Part shown: positions 24,404 through 33,720 of the stretch, piece by piece
How positions within the stretch are numbered: the stretch's first letter is position 1
Layout of the letters: every line of letters begins with the position of its first letter
Assembly (NCBI RefSeq): GCF_016746095.1
Contig: NZ_JAERTY010000007.1
Coordinates: 186,001-250,000 of the forward strand
Direction: 5' to 3'
Source: Sphingobacterium faecale
Lineage (GTDB): Bacteria; Bacteroidota; Bacteroidia; Sphingobacteriales; Sphingobacteriaceae
DNA length: 64,000 nt
Translations under genes and position numbers: made by a program
Notes under the pieces: generated by a model
Told to the model about the DNA's origin: nothing
The model's database searches: none
What the model saw: only the letters and a program-made list of their open reading frames with translations

Positions 24404-25591
24404 ATGGAAGATTCTTTACAACAGCGGCTTACTCATTTGGGAATTGTTGTTGTTATACCTACGTATAATAACGAGAAGACGCTGTGTCGCGTGTTGGATG
24501 GTGTTTTGAACTATACGGAGCAGGTTATCGTGGTGAATGACGGTTCGACGGATGGGACTTCCCGGATATTAGATGATTATAAGGGTATAGAACGTATCGA
24601 CTTTGCGCAGAATAAAGGCAAAGGTTGTGCATTGCGGGCTGGTTTGGCAAGAGCACGGGAGCAAGGGTATGAATATGCTGTGACAATTGATTCGGATGGT
24701 CAGCACTATCCTAGTGATTTGGTTGCTTTTGTCGAGGAGATTGAAAGATCGGAAACACCTGTTTTGCTGATCGGTGCTCGTAATATGACACAGGATTCTG
24801 TCCCCAAAAAGTCTTCTTTTGGAAATAAATTTTCCAATTTCTGGTTTTGGTTTGAGACGGGCATCCGATTGGAAGATACGCAATCGGGATACAGGGCCTA
24901 CCCCTTAAATGTTATTCCGAGGAAATATTACACCCGTAAGTTTGAATTTGAAATTGAGGTTATTGTACGTGCTGCATGGAATGGTGTAGCTGTTAGAAAT
25001 ATACCGGTACAGGTGCTGTATGATCCTTCGGAGCGTGTTTCTCATTTTCGACCTTTTAAGGATTTTACGCGGATCAGTATCTTGAATACGGTATTGGTGT
25101 TTCTTACTTTTTTTTATATTATCCCCCGAAATTTTTTCCGCTCGTTCAAAAAAAAAAGTTTGAATGATTTTATAAAGGAAAATATCTTTGGTTCAGAAGA
25201 CTCTCCGGAGAAGATGGCGGCCTCTATTGGTTTTGGTGTTTTTATGGGGATTGCTCCTGTTTGGGGATTTCAGACAGCACTGGTTATTACTTTGTCGGTT
25301 TTTTTTCGATTGAATAAGGTATTGTCCTTTGCTTTTTCAAATGTTAGTTTACCTCCTTTTATACCATTGATTATTTATGCGTCGCTCCTTGTTGGCGGAT
25401 TGGTGCTACCCTCAGCTGGTGCTAATGGGGTGTTGAAATTGGATAGTATTAGCTTTGATACGATACAGCAGCATTTGGTGCAATATCTGGTCGGGTCTTT
25501 ATTGTTAGCGACGATAATGGGGCTATTGGTCGGATTTGGCAGTTATATTTTAATCCGTATGAAGCAGAATAAATCGGTGTCAGCTGAATAA
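24404..25591 (+). CDS. Glycosyltransferase family 2 fused to DUF2062
   Basis: A 395-residue two-part protein. Residues about 14-230 form a GT-A domain like dolichol-phosphate mannosyltransferase: VVIPTYNNEKTL, VVNDGSTDGT and the metal-site DSDGQHYP. Residues about 265-385 are DUF2062 (PEKMAASIGFGVFMGIAPVWGF, then several hydrophobic helices), a membrane module. It would transfer a sugar to a membrane lipid carrier or lipid-like acceptor. Its last base is the first base of the MMPL gene start (TAATG), showing tight coupling. A sugar on flexirubin is not part of the known structure, so the acceptor is open. Confidence 0.82.
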   Translation: MEDSLQQRLTHLGIVVVIPTYNNEKTLCRVLDGVLNYTEQVIVVNDGSTDGTSRILDDYKGIERIDFAQNKGKGCALRAGLARAREQGYEYAVTIDSDGQHYPSDLVAFVEEIERSETPVLLIGARNMTQDSVPKKSSFGNKFSNFWFWFETGIRLEDTQSGYRAYPLNVIPRKYYTRKFEFEIEVIVRAAWNGVAVRNIPVQVLYDPSERVSHFRPFKDFTRISILNTVLVFLTFFYIIPRNFFRSFKKKSLNDFIKENIFGSEDSPEKMAASIGFGVFMGIAPVWGFQTALVITLSVFFRLNKVLSFAFSNVSLPPFIPLIIYASLLVGGLVLPSAGANGVLKLDSISFDTIQQHLVQYLVGSLLLATIMGLLVGFGSYILIRMKQNKSVSAE

Positions 25592-28500
25592 TGCATTTGT
25601 TTTTTTACCATATTTATTGTTGGGTACAACGACACAAGCTGATTGCGCTGGTATTGTCGGTATTGTTTTTATTGTTTTTTGGTTTTCTGGCTTCTAAGAT
25701 CCGTTTTGAAGAAGATATAACACAGATTATCCCAAAGAGTGAGCGGTCAGATCTAACTACAAAAGCGATTCGGCAGGTTAATTTTTCGGATAAAATCACT
25801 GTTCTTATAGAGCGGTCCCCAACTGCGGCTGTGGAGGATCTTGTGGAGGCGGCTCAAGGTCTTGCGGATACCTTATCTCAAGATAGCCTTTATATCCGCG
25901 AGATTACAGGGCAGTTGGATGAAGGAGTGATAGGGCAGGCTTACGATTTTGTATATGAGCATATTCCTTTTTTTCTTGATGGGTCGGATTATGATAGTTT
26001 GGCGGTACGTATATCTAAAGAGGGATTGTCTCAGCGCATGGCAGCAAATTATGAAACGCTGTCTTCGCCATCAGGCTTTGTCTTAGGAGAATTTATTCAG
26101 AAGGATCCCTTGGGACTGGCTGTAATGGGACTCCAAAAGCTCCAACGGATCAGTGTGGGGGATCACTTTTTACTTTATGATGGTTTTATAACAAGTAAGG
26201 ATACGACGCAAATACTTCTCTTTTTAAGCCCCAAATATGAAGGTGCCGAGACGGAGAAGAATAAAGCTTTTGCGGAGGAGCTGTATGGTTTGCAAAAAAT
26301 CTGGAACAGCACCTATGAGGGACGTGTCCGTATTTCTTATTTTGGTTCTGCACTGGTTGCTGTCGCGAATGCGGATCAGATTAAAGGGGATATTCTAAAG
26401 ACGATACTGCTATCGATGTCGGTGCTGATGGTGCTCTTGATTCTGTTTTATCGGAAGTTGTATATTCCGTTGTTGGTGTTTATACCGACCATTTTTGCAA
26501 CGGTGTTTGCATTGGGCTGCCTTTACTTGTATAAGCCTGTGATCTCGGCCATATCACTGAGTATTGGGGCTGTTCTGATTGGTATTACTATAGATTTCGC
26601 TTTGCATATTTTGACCCACTTCAAGAAGAATACGGATGTAAAGGTATTGTTTAAAGAGTTGACTAAGCCGCTATTGATGTCGGGGACGACGAATGCGGTA
26701 GCTTTTCTCTGTCTTCTTTTTGTTCATTCTACAGCATTAATTGATCTGGGAATTTTTGCATCGATTACGCTGGTCGCTTCCTCGGTATTCACGTTGCTTA
26801 TTATTCCACATCTTTATAAGCCTAAAGAGGAGCTTCGGCATAATAGCTTGTTGGATAAGGTGGCTGCATTTCCTTTTGAGCGAAGTAAGGTATTACTTGT
26901 TTCTTGTATCGTCCTGATCGGAGTCAGTTTATTTACGAGTGGTAAAGTGCGTTTTAATAATGATCTGGCTGGCTTGAACTATATGCCAGCTGACTTAGCG
27001 GATACAGAATCCCGTCTGGATAAGCTCATGAATACCTCGGCCAAATCGTTGTATGTGGTGGCGACAGGTAATACCTTGGATACGGCGTTGCAGCGGAATG
27101 AAGAGGTTGCTGCTTACCTTAATCTAGCTAAGGCGGAGGAGCTTATATTGGACTTTTCTAACGTAGGTGATCTGTTGAATCCTATTCAGGTTCAACAAGC
27201 TAAAATAGCAGCATGGAACTCCTTTTGGCATTATCATAATAAAGAGTTGGTTATACGTAATCTCCGGAATATAGGGGAGGAATATGGATTTACAGCAGAT
27301 GCCTATGAGCAGTTTTTTGGACTGTTGCGAGAGCCTTTTTCTCCGATGGCACTCTCGGATTTGGAACTGTTACCGAATGTAGGTGTCCGTGATTTTGTTG
27401 TTAGCAAGAATGGGTTCTTTACCGTATCATCGATGGTTAAACTCGAGGAGAAGCATAGAAATCAGCTTGTCAAGAAACTGGAGGAAATGCCTGGCGTGGT
27501 GGTGGTCGATCGGAAGCAATTGAATGAAACCTTTTTAGGGAAGTTGAGAGACGATTTTAATGCGTTGGTAGGGTATTCTTCGGTGGCTATATTGTTAATC
27601 CTGTGGGTGTTTTTTAGGCGATTGGAACTGGTGTTGCTCGCTGCTATTCCGATCGGTCTTACAGGGTTGGTAACGGCTGGGATAATGGGGCTTTTTGGGC
27701 TTGAGTTTAATATTTTTTCTGCGATCGTATGTACTTTGGTATTTGGACATGGCGTGGACTTCAGTATTTTTATGACAGCGGCCTTGCAAAAGCAGTATAG
27801 TACGGGGGAGGATGAGCTTCAGGTGTTCCGTACTTCTATTTTATTGGCTGTGTTGACGACTGTATTGGCTATTGGGGCGCTGATATTTGCCAAACACCCT
27901 GCATTGATTTCTATTTCTTCGGTGTCGTTGATCGGGGTTTTTGCTGCAGTGGTGATTACGTTTGTGTTTTATCCTATTATCTTTCGTTTCTTTATTACGG
28001 ATCGGGCTAAACATGGAAAGTCACCGTTCACTGTCTTTATTCTGTTCTGGTCTTTATTGCTTTTCCTATATTATGGTTTAGGTTGTATTTTTCTTTCTTT
28101 CTTCGCGCGATTGGTGCTTCCTATTATTCCTGTCAAACGTGAGCGTAAAGATGGTCTTTTAAGATACTTGATCTCTAAGTTTATGAAGTCGGTGTTGTAT
28201 GGCTATCCGTTGGTGAGCAACAAAACGGCTAATCCTTACGGCGAACGCTTTGAGAAGCCTGCGGTAGTGATCGGTAATCATAGTTCTTTTCTAGATACCC
28301 TTACCATGGGGATGTTGGTTCCGAAGATGATCTTTCTGGTGAATGACTGGGTTTGGAAATCTCCGATTTTTGGAAGGGCTGTTCGGGTTCTTGGATTTTA
28401 TCCGACAAGTAATGGGGTGGAGGGGAGTCTAGACTTTTTGAGAGCAAAGGTGGAACAGGGATATTCTATTGTCGTCTTTCCGGAGGGGACACGATCCTAT

Positions 28501-29256
28501 GATAATCAGATAAAACGCTTTCATAAAGGCGCATTTTATCTTGCAGAACAGTTGCAATTGGATATCCTACCTATTTATATTCATGGTAATGGTGATGTGT
28601 TGCCTAAGGGTGATGTGTTGATCTTTCCCGGACAGCTTCGTCCGATAGTTGGGAAGCGTATCTCGGTAGTGGATGAAACTTATGGTACGACTTATTCGGA
28701 AAGGACGAAAGCGATTTCTGCTTCCTTTAAAGCGAATTTTGAAGACCAACGGTTTGCTCTTGAAAATGCGGATTATTTTGTGGCTAAGATCCATTTGGCG
28801 TATCTCTATAAAGATGATGAAATCGTTGAATCTGTAAAAGATTCCTTAAAACGTTGGAAGCAATTGTTTTGGGAGCTTAATCGGCAGTTGCCAGACGGAG
28901 GGGATTGGTTGCACTGGAGCTCTTCGTTCGGAGAATTGGATTACCTCTTGTCATTGCACCAGGGGAAACGGAAGGTATATGGTTTGATCGAAGAGGTGGA
29001 ACATAGAAAAGTGGCTGAAAGTATTTACTGGTCTTCTTCTCGAGCGGTACGTTTTGTCGCTGTGCAGCAACGCAGTGATGTGCTGGTGATATCGAAGTTG
29101 TTACTTGGGGCGGATTACCTATGGGATGGATGGTTAGATTATCCCTGCATCGTAAATCTTAATAGTGGTAATAACCTTGATCTGTTGCTGGAAAGGAACT
29201 TTGTTCTGGAATCCGTTGAAAATGGTATTCAGTTTTATAGGAGGGGGCATGCTTAA
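25591..29256 (+). CDS. MMPL transporter fused to lysophospholipid acyltransferase and degenerate methyltransferase-like domain
   Basis: A 1221-residue fusion. Residues 1 to about 840 form an RND-type MMPL exporter: two repeats, each with a large extracytoplasmic loop and about six helices (second block from about 650). Residues about 880-1065 are a PlsC-like acyltransferase with NHSSFLD near 894 and FPEGTR near 963. The tail (about 1090-1221) resembles a class I methyltransferase by order (RKVYGLIEEVEHRKVAESI as the motif II region), but the SAM-binding glycine loop is replaced by WLHWSSSFGELDYLL. Families with all three parts occur in Bacteroidetes flexirubin clusters. It probably exports and modifies lipid-like pigment precursors. 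Confidence 0.85.
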   Translation: MHLFFYHIYCWVQRHKLIALVLSVLFLLFFGFLASKIRFEEDITQIIPKSERSDLTTKAIRQVNFSDKITVLIERSPTAAVEDLVEAAQGLADTLSQDSLYIREITGQLDEGVIGQAYDFVYEHIPFFLDGSDYDSLAVRISKEGLSQRMAANYETLSSPSGFVLGEFIQKDPLGLAVMGLQKLQRISVGDHFLLYDGFITSKDTTQILLFLSPKYEGAETEKNKAFAEELYGLQKIWNSTYEGRVRISYFGSALVAVANADQIKGDILKTILLSMSVLMVLLILFYRKLYIPLLVFIPTIFATVFALGCLYLYKPVISAISLSIGAVLIGITIDFALHILTHFKKNTDVKVLFKELTKPLLMSGTTNAVAFLCLLFVHSTALIDLGIFASITLVASSVFTLLIIPHLYKPKEELRHNSLLDKVAAFPFERSKVLLVSCIVLIGVSLFTSGKVRFNNDLAGLNYMPADLADTESRLDKLMNTSAKSLYVVATGNTLDTALQRNEEVAAYLNLAKAEELILDFSNVGDLLNPIQVQQAKIAAWNSFWHYHNKELVIRNLRNIGEEYGFTADAYEQFFGLLREPFSPMALSDLELLPNVGVRDFVVSKNGFFTVSSMVKLEEKHRNQLVKKLEEMPGVVVVDRKQLNETFLGKLRDDFNALVGYSSVAILLILWVFFRRLELVLLAAIPIGLTGLVTAGIMGLFGLEFNIFSAIVCTLVFGHGVDFSIFMTAALQKQYSTGEDELQVFRTSILLAVLTTVLAIGALIFAKHPALISISSVSLIGVFAAVVITFVFYPIIFRFFITDRAKHGKSPFTVFILFWSLLLFLYYGLGCIFLSFFARLVLPIIPVKRERKDGLLRYLISKFMKSVLYGYPLVSNKTANPYGERFEKPAVVIGNHSSFLDTLTMGMLVPKMIFLVNDWVWKSPIFGRAVRVLGFYPTSNGVEGSLDFLRAKVEQGYSIVVFPEGTRSYDNQIKRFHKGAFYLAEQLQLDILPIYIHGNGDVLPKGDVLIFPGQLRPIVGKRISVVDETYGTTYSERTKAISASFKANFEDQRFALENADYFVAKIHLAYLYKDDEIVESVKDSLKRWKQLFWELNRQLPDGGDWLHWSSSFGELDYLLSLHQGKRKVYGLIEEVEHRKVAESIYWSSSRAVRFVAVQQRSDVLVISKLLLGADYLWDGWLDYPCIVNLNSGNNLDLLLERNFVLESVENGIQFYRRGHA

Positions 29257-30778
29257 GTCTGACTATGATGTGGTGATTGTGGGCAGTGGACTGGGGGGCT
29301 TGGCTGCTGCGGTTATCTTAGCTAAAGAAGGTAAGCGTGTGTGTGTACTGGAGAAGAACAATCAGTTTGGAGGCAATCTACAGACTTTCTCACGAAGTAA
29401 GAAGATTTTTGATACGGGAGTACATTATATCGGTGGCTTGTCGAAAGGACAGAATTTATACCGTTATTTTTCCTATCTGGGTATTATGGATAAGCTCCAT
29501 CTGGAACAAATGCCGGAGGTATTTGACTATGTAGGTTTTGGGGATGATGATGTGGAGTATCCTTTGGCCCAAGGTTATGATTCTTTTATCGAACAACTGT
29601 GTGTGTTTTTTCCAAATGAGAGTGCTGCATTGGAGCAATACGTGAGCGATCTACAGCGCGTATGTGAGGCTTTTCCTTTGTATAATTTAACGGAACCTGA
29701 AGATGTCTCTTATCAGCACCCCTTTTCGGGACTGAGTGTATATGCCTATTTTGAAAAGTTGACTTCTGATGTCACTTTGCGGGCAGTATTGGCTGGTGCC
29801 AACTTTTTGTATGCGGGGGATTCGAGGCGAACACCTTTTTATCTTCACGCTCTTACCGTAAATTCATATATACAGAGTTCATACCGTTGCGTAAATGGAG
29901 GTAGTCAAATCAGCAAACAATTGGTTAGACAGCTTCGAAATTTGGGAGGGGTTGCGCTACGGCATCAGGAGGTTGTACAGTATCATAGTCGGGATGGTCG
30001 TATATATAAGGTAGAAACGAAAGCAGGGGAGCAGTATCGTGCGGACTTGTTTATTTCTAATGTGGAGCCACAAACGACTTTGAAACAGGTGGATAATGCT
30101 TTGTTCCGTTCGGTCTATGTTGACCGGATACAGCATTTACCGCTCACAGTATCTTCTTTCAGTGCGCATTTTGTTTTGAAAGAGGGAGTTGTTCCCTACG
30201 TTGGGTCGAATCTATATTATCATCGGGATAAACAGGGGATGTGGAATCTTCCGGCGTATGAACAGGAGCAATGGCCTGAGATGTATATGTTGTCGATGAC
30301 GGAGGATAAGAATGCTCCTGGATATGCGGATACATTGACTTGTCTCAGTGTGATGCAATTTGAAGAGGTGCGGCCGTGGAGCCTGTCAAAAAATACGGTG
30401 GTGGAGGTGTGTGATAGGGGGAAAGATTATGATGCTTTTAAGGATAGTAGAATAAATCGGATATTGGATAAATTAGAGGTACGCTGGCCAGCACTACGGG
30501 AATCGGTATTGGCTGTGCACGCTTCTACTCCACTGTCTTATCGGGATTATATTGGTACGAGCGAAGGGAATCTATATGGGCCTGAAAAGGATGTAAATTA
30601 TGAGATGCAGACCAAAATTTCTCCTAGGACAAAGATTCCTAATTTGTTTTTTGTAGGTCAGAGTGTCGGGATGCATGGTGTACTGGGGGTGACCATTGGT
30701 GCTGTGGCTACGTGTATGGAGGTGTTGGGGGGAGGATTCTATTTATTGGCTAAAATTAAAGCAGTGACGGATGAGTAG
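29249..30778 (+). CDS. Phytoene desaturase-like FAD-dependent oxidoreductase
   Basis: A 509-residue CrtI/all-trans-retinol saturase-like flavoprotein. The N-terminal FAD motif is VVIVGSGLGGLAAA (about 9-22), followed by VLEKNNQFGGNLQTF, and the C-terminal FAD segment is NLFFVGQSVGMHGVLGV. Such enzymes saturate, desaturate or isomerise polyenes, which suits an aryl-polyene substrate. The start chosen is ATG 29249, preceded by an AGGAGG-like run and overlapping the MMPL gene by 8 nt; an upstream in-frame ATG at 29165 lies inside that gene. It overlaps the next gene by 8 nt. No carotenoid genes are near, so a carotenoid role is unlikely. Confidence 0.85.
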   Translation: MLKSDYDVVIVGSGLGGLAAAVILAKEGKRVCVLEKNNQFGGNLQTFSRSKKIFDTGVHYIGGLSKGQNLYRYFSYLGIMDKLHLEQMPEVFDYVGFGDDDVEYPLAQGYDSFIEQLCVFFPNESAALEQYVSDLQRVCEAFPLYNLTEPEDVSYQHPFSGLSVYAYFEKLTSDVTLRAVLAGANFLYAGDSRRTPFYLHALTVNSYIQSSYRCVNGGSQISKQLVRQLRNLGGVALRHQEVVQYHSRDGRIYKVETKAGEQYRADLFISNVEPQTTLKQVDNALFRSVYVDRIQHLPLTVSSFSAHFVLKEGVVPYVGSNLYYHRDKQGMWNLPAYEQEQWPEMYMLSMTEDKNAPGYADTLTCLSVMQFEEVRPWSLSKNTVVEVCDRGKDYDAFKDSRINRILDKLEVRWPALRESVLAVHASTPLSYRDYIGTSEGNLYGPEKDVNYEMQTKISPRTKIPNLFFVGQSVGMHGVLGVTIGAVATCMEVLGGGFYLLAKIKAVTDE

Positions 30779-32432
30779 AATTGTGCAATTTATTTTTCTG
30801 TTGCTCGTGTGTTCTTCCTGTGCATCGAATAGAATTTCGAAGCGGTATGCCCGTTCGTTTGTGGAGCAGGTCGATACAGTTCGGCTGGTGCGGGAGGAGG
30901 ATACGGTGCGTGTTCTGAGCAATCGGGATTATGTGGTAAAGAATCGGTATGGTACTTGGGAACTTTATGTGTCGGGCGATTCTTATGGTCTGGGGAATCG
31001 GATGGGATTGCTGACAGCGGATTTGTTTAGGCATCAACAGGCGGTCTTTATGGGGAAGTTGGAAGGCATGGTGTCTTCTAGATTTAAGCGTCGTTTGGTA
31101 TCTAAGTTTATTCATTGGTATGGCCGGCACTTGGATGATTATATTCCGAGGGGATATCTTGATGAGATTTATGCTTTGTCTACGCATTTGGATAACAGAT
31201 ATGCGTATGCCGGTGATAATTTTAGTCTGACATTATTTATGCACGCCGCGCATGATTTAGGGCACGCTTTGCGGGATTTGGCAATTGTTGGATGCTCGTC
31301 GGTAGCTTCTTGGGGGGATAATACGGATGATGGTCAACTTTTGATTGGTCGGAATTTTGATTTTTACGTGGATGATGAGTTTGCTGAAAACAAAGTTATT
31401 AATTTTGTGCGACCTCATGGAGGGATACCTTTTATGTCGATTTCTTGGGCAGGGATGATTGGTGTTGTTTCTGGAATGAATATGGAAGGCCTTACGGTAA
31501 CGATGAATGCGGGTAAATCATCTATTCCTCTTTCTGCAAGGAGGCCGATTTCTATTGTCGCTCGTGAGATTTTGGAAAAAGCTGGTACTATTGAAGAGGC
31601 AATTGCGGTGGCAAAGGAGGCTCGGTCTTTTGTCTCGGAATCTTTGATGATCGGGAGTGCCCATGATAAAAAGGCGGTTCTTTTGGAAATATCTCCTAAA
31701 AAATTTGATGTGTTTGAGGTCGAAAACAGTCAACAATTATTATGTACTAACCATTTTCAGTCCGATACGTATGCTTCTGATAAGCGTAATATAGCCCATA
31801 TTCAGAATAGCCATTCGAAGTATAGGTATGACCGGCTTTCAGAACTGTTGGGGCAGGAGGATAAACTTAACCCGACCAAAATGGTGGATATATTAAGGAA
31901 TAAAGAGGGCTTGACAGGTGAGGATATCGGTTATGGAAATGATAAGTCGCTAAATCATTTATTGGCCCATCATGCGGTGGTCTTTAAACCGGAGGATAAA
32001 TTGGTATGGGTATCTAATTCGCCTTATCAGCTGGGAGCGTTTACGGCTTATGATCTAAAGGCTATCTTCTCGGATGAGTCTGTCGTGGGGAGGTCTCGGC
32101 TCATGGATTCGCTTACCATAGTGGAGGATTCTTTTGTGCAGTCTGCCGCATATAAAGATTACGAACGCTATAAAAGTGAATCAGATCGTATTATGCAGGC
32201 GATACGTTTGAAAAGGGAAATTTCGGAAGAGGATCTCAGAAAGTTTAAGGCGCTTAACCCAAATCTTTGGTTAGTTTATTATATTGCTGGACGGTATTGG
32301 TATAAAAGAGGAGATTACGATAAGGCGATGGTCGAGTTTTCGAAGGCGTTGACGCTGGAAATTCCTACGGTACAGGCTGAAAAAGAAATACAGAAATTAT
32401 GGGACAAGTCAAACAGAAAGCATCGGAAATAG
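30771..32432 (+). CDS. C45-type autoproteolytic Ntn hydrolase/acyltransferase, membrane-anchored
   Basis: A 553-residue protein with a lipoprotein-like or signal-anchor N-terminus (IFLLLVCSSCAS). Its core resembles the acyl-CoA:6-APA acyltransferase/choloylglycine hydrolase group, in which self-cleavage exposes an N-terminal cysteine: here Cys175 in AIVGCSSVASWGDNTDDG, followed by LLIGRNFDF. The C-terminal ~60 residues look like a single TPR motif (WLVYYIAGRYWYKRGDYDKAM). It could form or cleave an amide or ester at the outer periplasmic face; acylation of the resorcinol or removal of mis-acylated product are both possible. It overlaps the flavoprotein gene by 8 nt and the ligase gene by 34 nt. 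Confidence 0.72.
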   Translation: MSRIVQFIFLLLVCSSCASNRISKRYARSFVEQVDTVRLVREEDTVRVLSNRDYVVKNRYGTWELYVSGDSYGLGNRMGLLTADLFRHQQAVFMGKLEGMVSSRFKRRLVSKFIHWYGRHLDDYIPRGYLDEIYALSTHLDNRYAYAGDNFSLTLFMHAAHDLGHALRDLAIVGCSSVASWGDNTDDGQLLIGRNFDFYVDDEFAENKVINFVRPHGGIPFMSISWAGMIGVVSGMNMEGLTVTMNAGKSSIPLSARRPISIVAREILEKAGTIEEAIAVAKEARSFVSESLMIGSAHDKKAVLLEISPKKFDVFEVENSQQLLCTNHFQSDTYASDKRNIAHIQNSHSKYRYDRLSELLGQEDKLNPTKMVDILRNKEGLTGEDIGYGNDKSLNHLLAHHAVVFKPEDKLVWVSNSPYQLGAFTAYDLKAIFSDESVVGRSRLMDSLTIVEDSFVQSAAYKDYERYKSESDRIMQAIRLKREISEEDLRKFKALNPNLWLVYYIAGRYWYKRGDYDKAMVEFSKALTLEIPTVQAEKEIQKLWDKSNRKHRK

Positions 32433-33706
32433 TTTATTCTTCGATGCGTGCAATTGAAGCTTTTCAGGAGGTACTATTGCAGCAGCAATTGGTCTATTTG
32501 GCAGAGCGATCGCCGTTTTATCAGCGTTTATTTGCGAAGCATAATATCGATGTATCTAATGTGAAGACCTTGTCTGATCTCCAATCATTACCTACAACCT
32601 GTAAAGATGATCTGCAACTGTATAATGATGATTTTCTGTGTGTGCCTCCTGAGCATATTATTGATTATTGTACAACTTCTGGAACATTGGGCACACCGGT
32701 TACTTTTGGACTTACGGACAAGGATCTGGATCGTTTGGCTGCCAATGAGATGCAATCTTTTGAAACTGTAGGAATAAAACAAGGGGATCGCGTGCAGTTG
32801 ATGACGACTATCGATCGTCGGTTTATGGCGGGACTGGCGTATTTTTTGGGTTTGAGAAAATTGGGCGCTGGCGTAATCCGTGTGGGGTCAGGAATCCCTC
32901 AGATGCAATGGGATTCTATACTGAAGTATAAGCCGACTTATCTGATTGCGGTTCCTTCTTTTTTATTGAAGCTGATTGAATTTGCAGAACAACATGATAT
33001 TGACTATAATAAAAGTAGTGTTAAAGCGGTAATCTGTATCGGCGAGGCCTTACGTGACAAGGATTTGAATAATACGATTCTTACGGACCGTATTATTAGT
33101 AAATGGAATATCAAGCTGCACTCTACGTACGCTTCTACGGAGATGGGGGCTGCATTTACGGAGTGTGGTCATTTTGCGGGGGGACATGTGCAACCTGATC
33201 TGATTATTACGGAGATTGTGGATGATGAGGGTGAAGTGGTTGCGGATGGGGAGAGTGGTGAGCTTGTCGTCACGACACTGGGGGTGGAGGGTTTGCCGCT
33301 GTTACGTTTTAAAACAGGGGATATCGTGCGTAAGCATGTAGAACCTTGTGCCTGTGGGCGTCATACGTATCGTATAGGCCCCGTGGAAGGGAGAAAGCAG
33401 CATATGGTCAAATATAAGGGCACGACTTTGTATCCGCCTGCTATGCATGATCTATTGGCGGGTTTTCCTGAAGTATTGTTGCATCAGATTGAGCTGTTTC
33501 ATAACGAGATCGGTACGGATGAAATCGTGATACGTTTGGTGTCTGCGAATTCGTCGGAAGAGTTTATCGGAGGAATTAAGGATCATTTTAGGGCAAAACT
33601 GCGTGTTGCCCCAAAGATTGAACTGTGTGTGCTTGAAGAGTTGCAACAGTCGGTTTTTAATCCGCTAAGTCGGAAGCCGATTACTTTTATCGATAATAGG
33701 GTATAG
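32399..33706 (+). CDS. Phenylacetate-CoA ligase-like AMP-forming ligase (candidate coumarate activating enzyme)
   Basis: A 435-residue adenylate-forming enzyme of the PaaK family. The P-loop is TTSGTLGTPV (about 89-98), followed by STYASTEMG and the hinge-region FKTGDIVRKH; the short length is that of PaaK rather than of full acyl-CoA ligases. In this pathway it should activate 4-coumarate and load it on an ACP. The start is uncertain: ATG 32399 overlaps the previous gene by 34 nt, while ATG 32444 (MRAIEAFQEVLL) matches the family N-terminus and leaves an 11-nt gap. CACGRHTYR may bind a metal. It is the last gene of the cluster, only 14 nt from a convergent helicase gene. Confidence 0.83.
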   Translation: MGQVKQKASEIVYSSMRAIEAFQEVLLQQQLVYLAERSPFYQRLFAKHNIDVSNVKTLSDLQSLPTTCKDDLQLYNDDFLCVPPEHIIDYCTTSGTLGTPVTFGLTDKDLDRLAANEMQSFETVGIKQGDRVQLMTTIDRRFMAGLAYFLGLRKLGAGVIRVGSGIPQMQWDSILKYKPTYLIAVPSFLLKLIEFAEQHDIDYNKSSVKAVICIGEALRDKDLNNTILTDRIISKWNIKLHSTYASTEMGAAFTECGHFAGGHVQPDLIITEIVDDEGEVVADGESGELVVTTLGVEGLPLLRFKTGDIVRKHVEPCACGRHTYRIGPVEGRKQHMVKYKGTTLYPPAMHDLLAGFPEVLLHQIELFHNEIGTDEIVIRLVSANSSEEFIGGIKDHFRAKLRVAPKIELCVLEELQQSVFNPLSRKPITFIDNRV

Positions 33707-33720
33707 CTTTGATGTGCTTA

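Noticed and set aside
29165..29248. Upstream start for the CrtI-like gene
   Set aside because: It lies inside the MMPL gene and adds 28 residues before the FAD motif; ATG 29249 has a good ribosome binding site.
29249..30778. Carotenoid desaturase (crtI)
   Set aside because: No crtB, crtE or crtY nearby; the neighbours are aryl-polyene genes, so a polyene other than a carotenoid is a better substrate.
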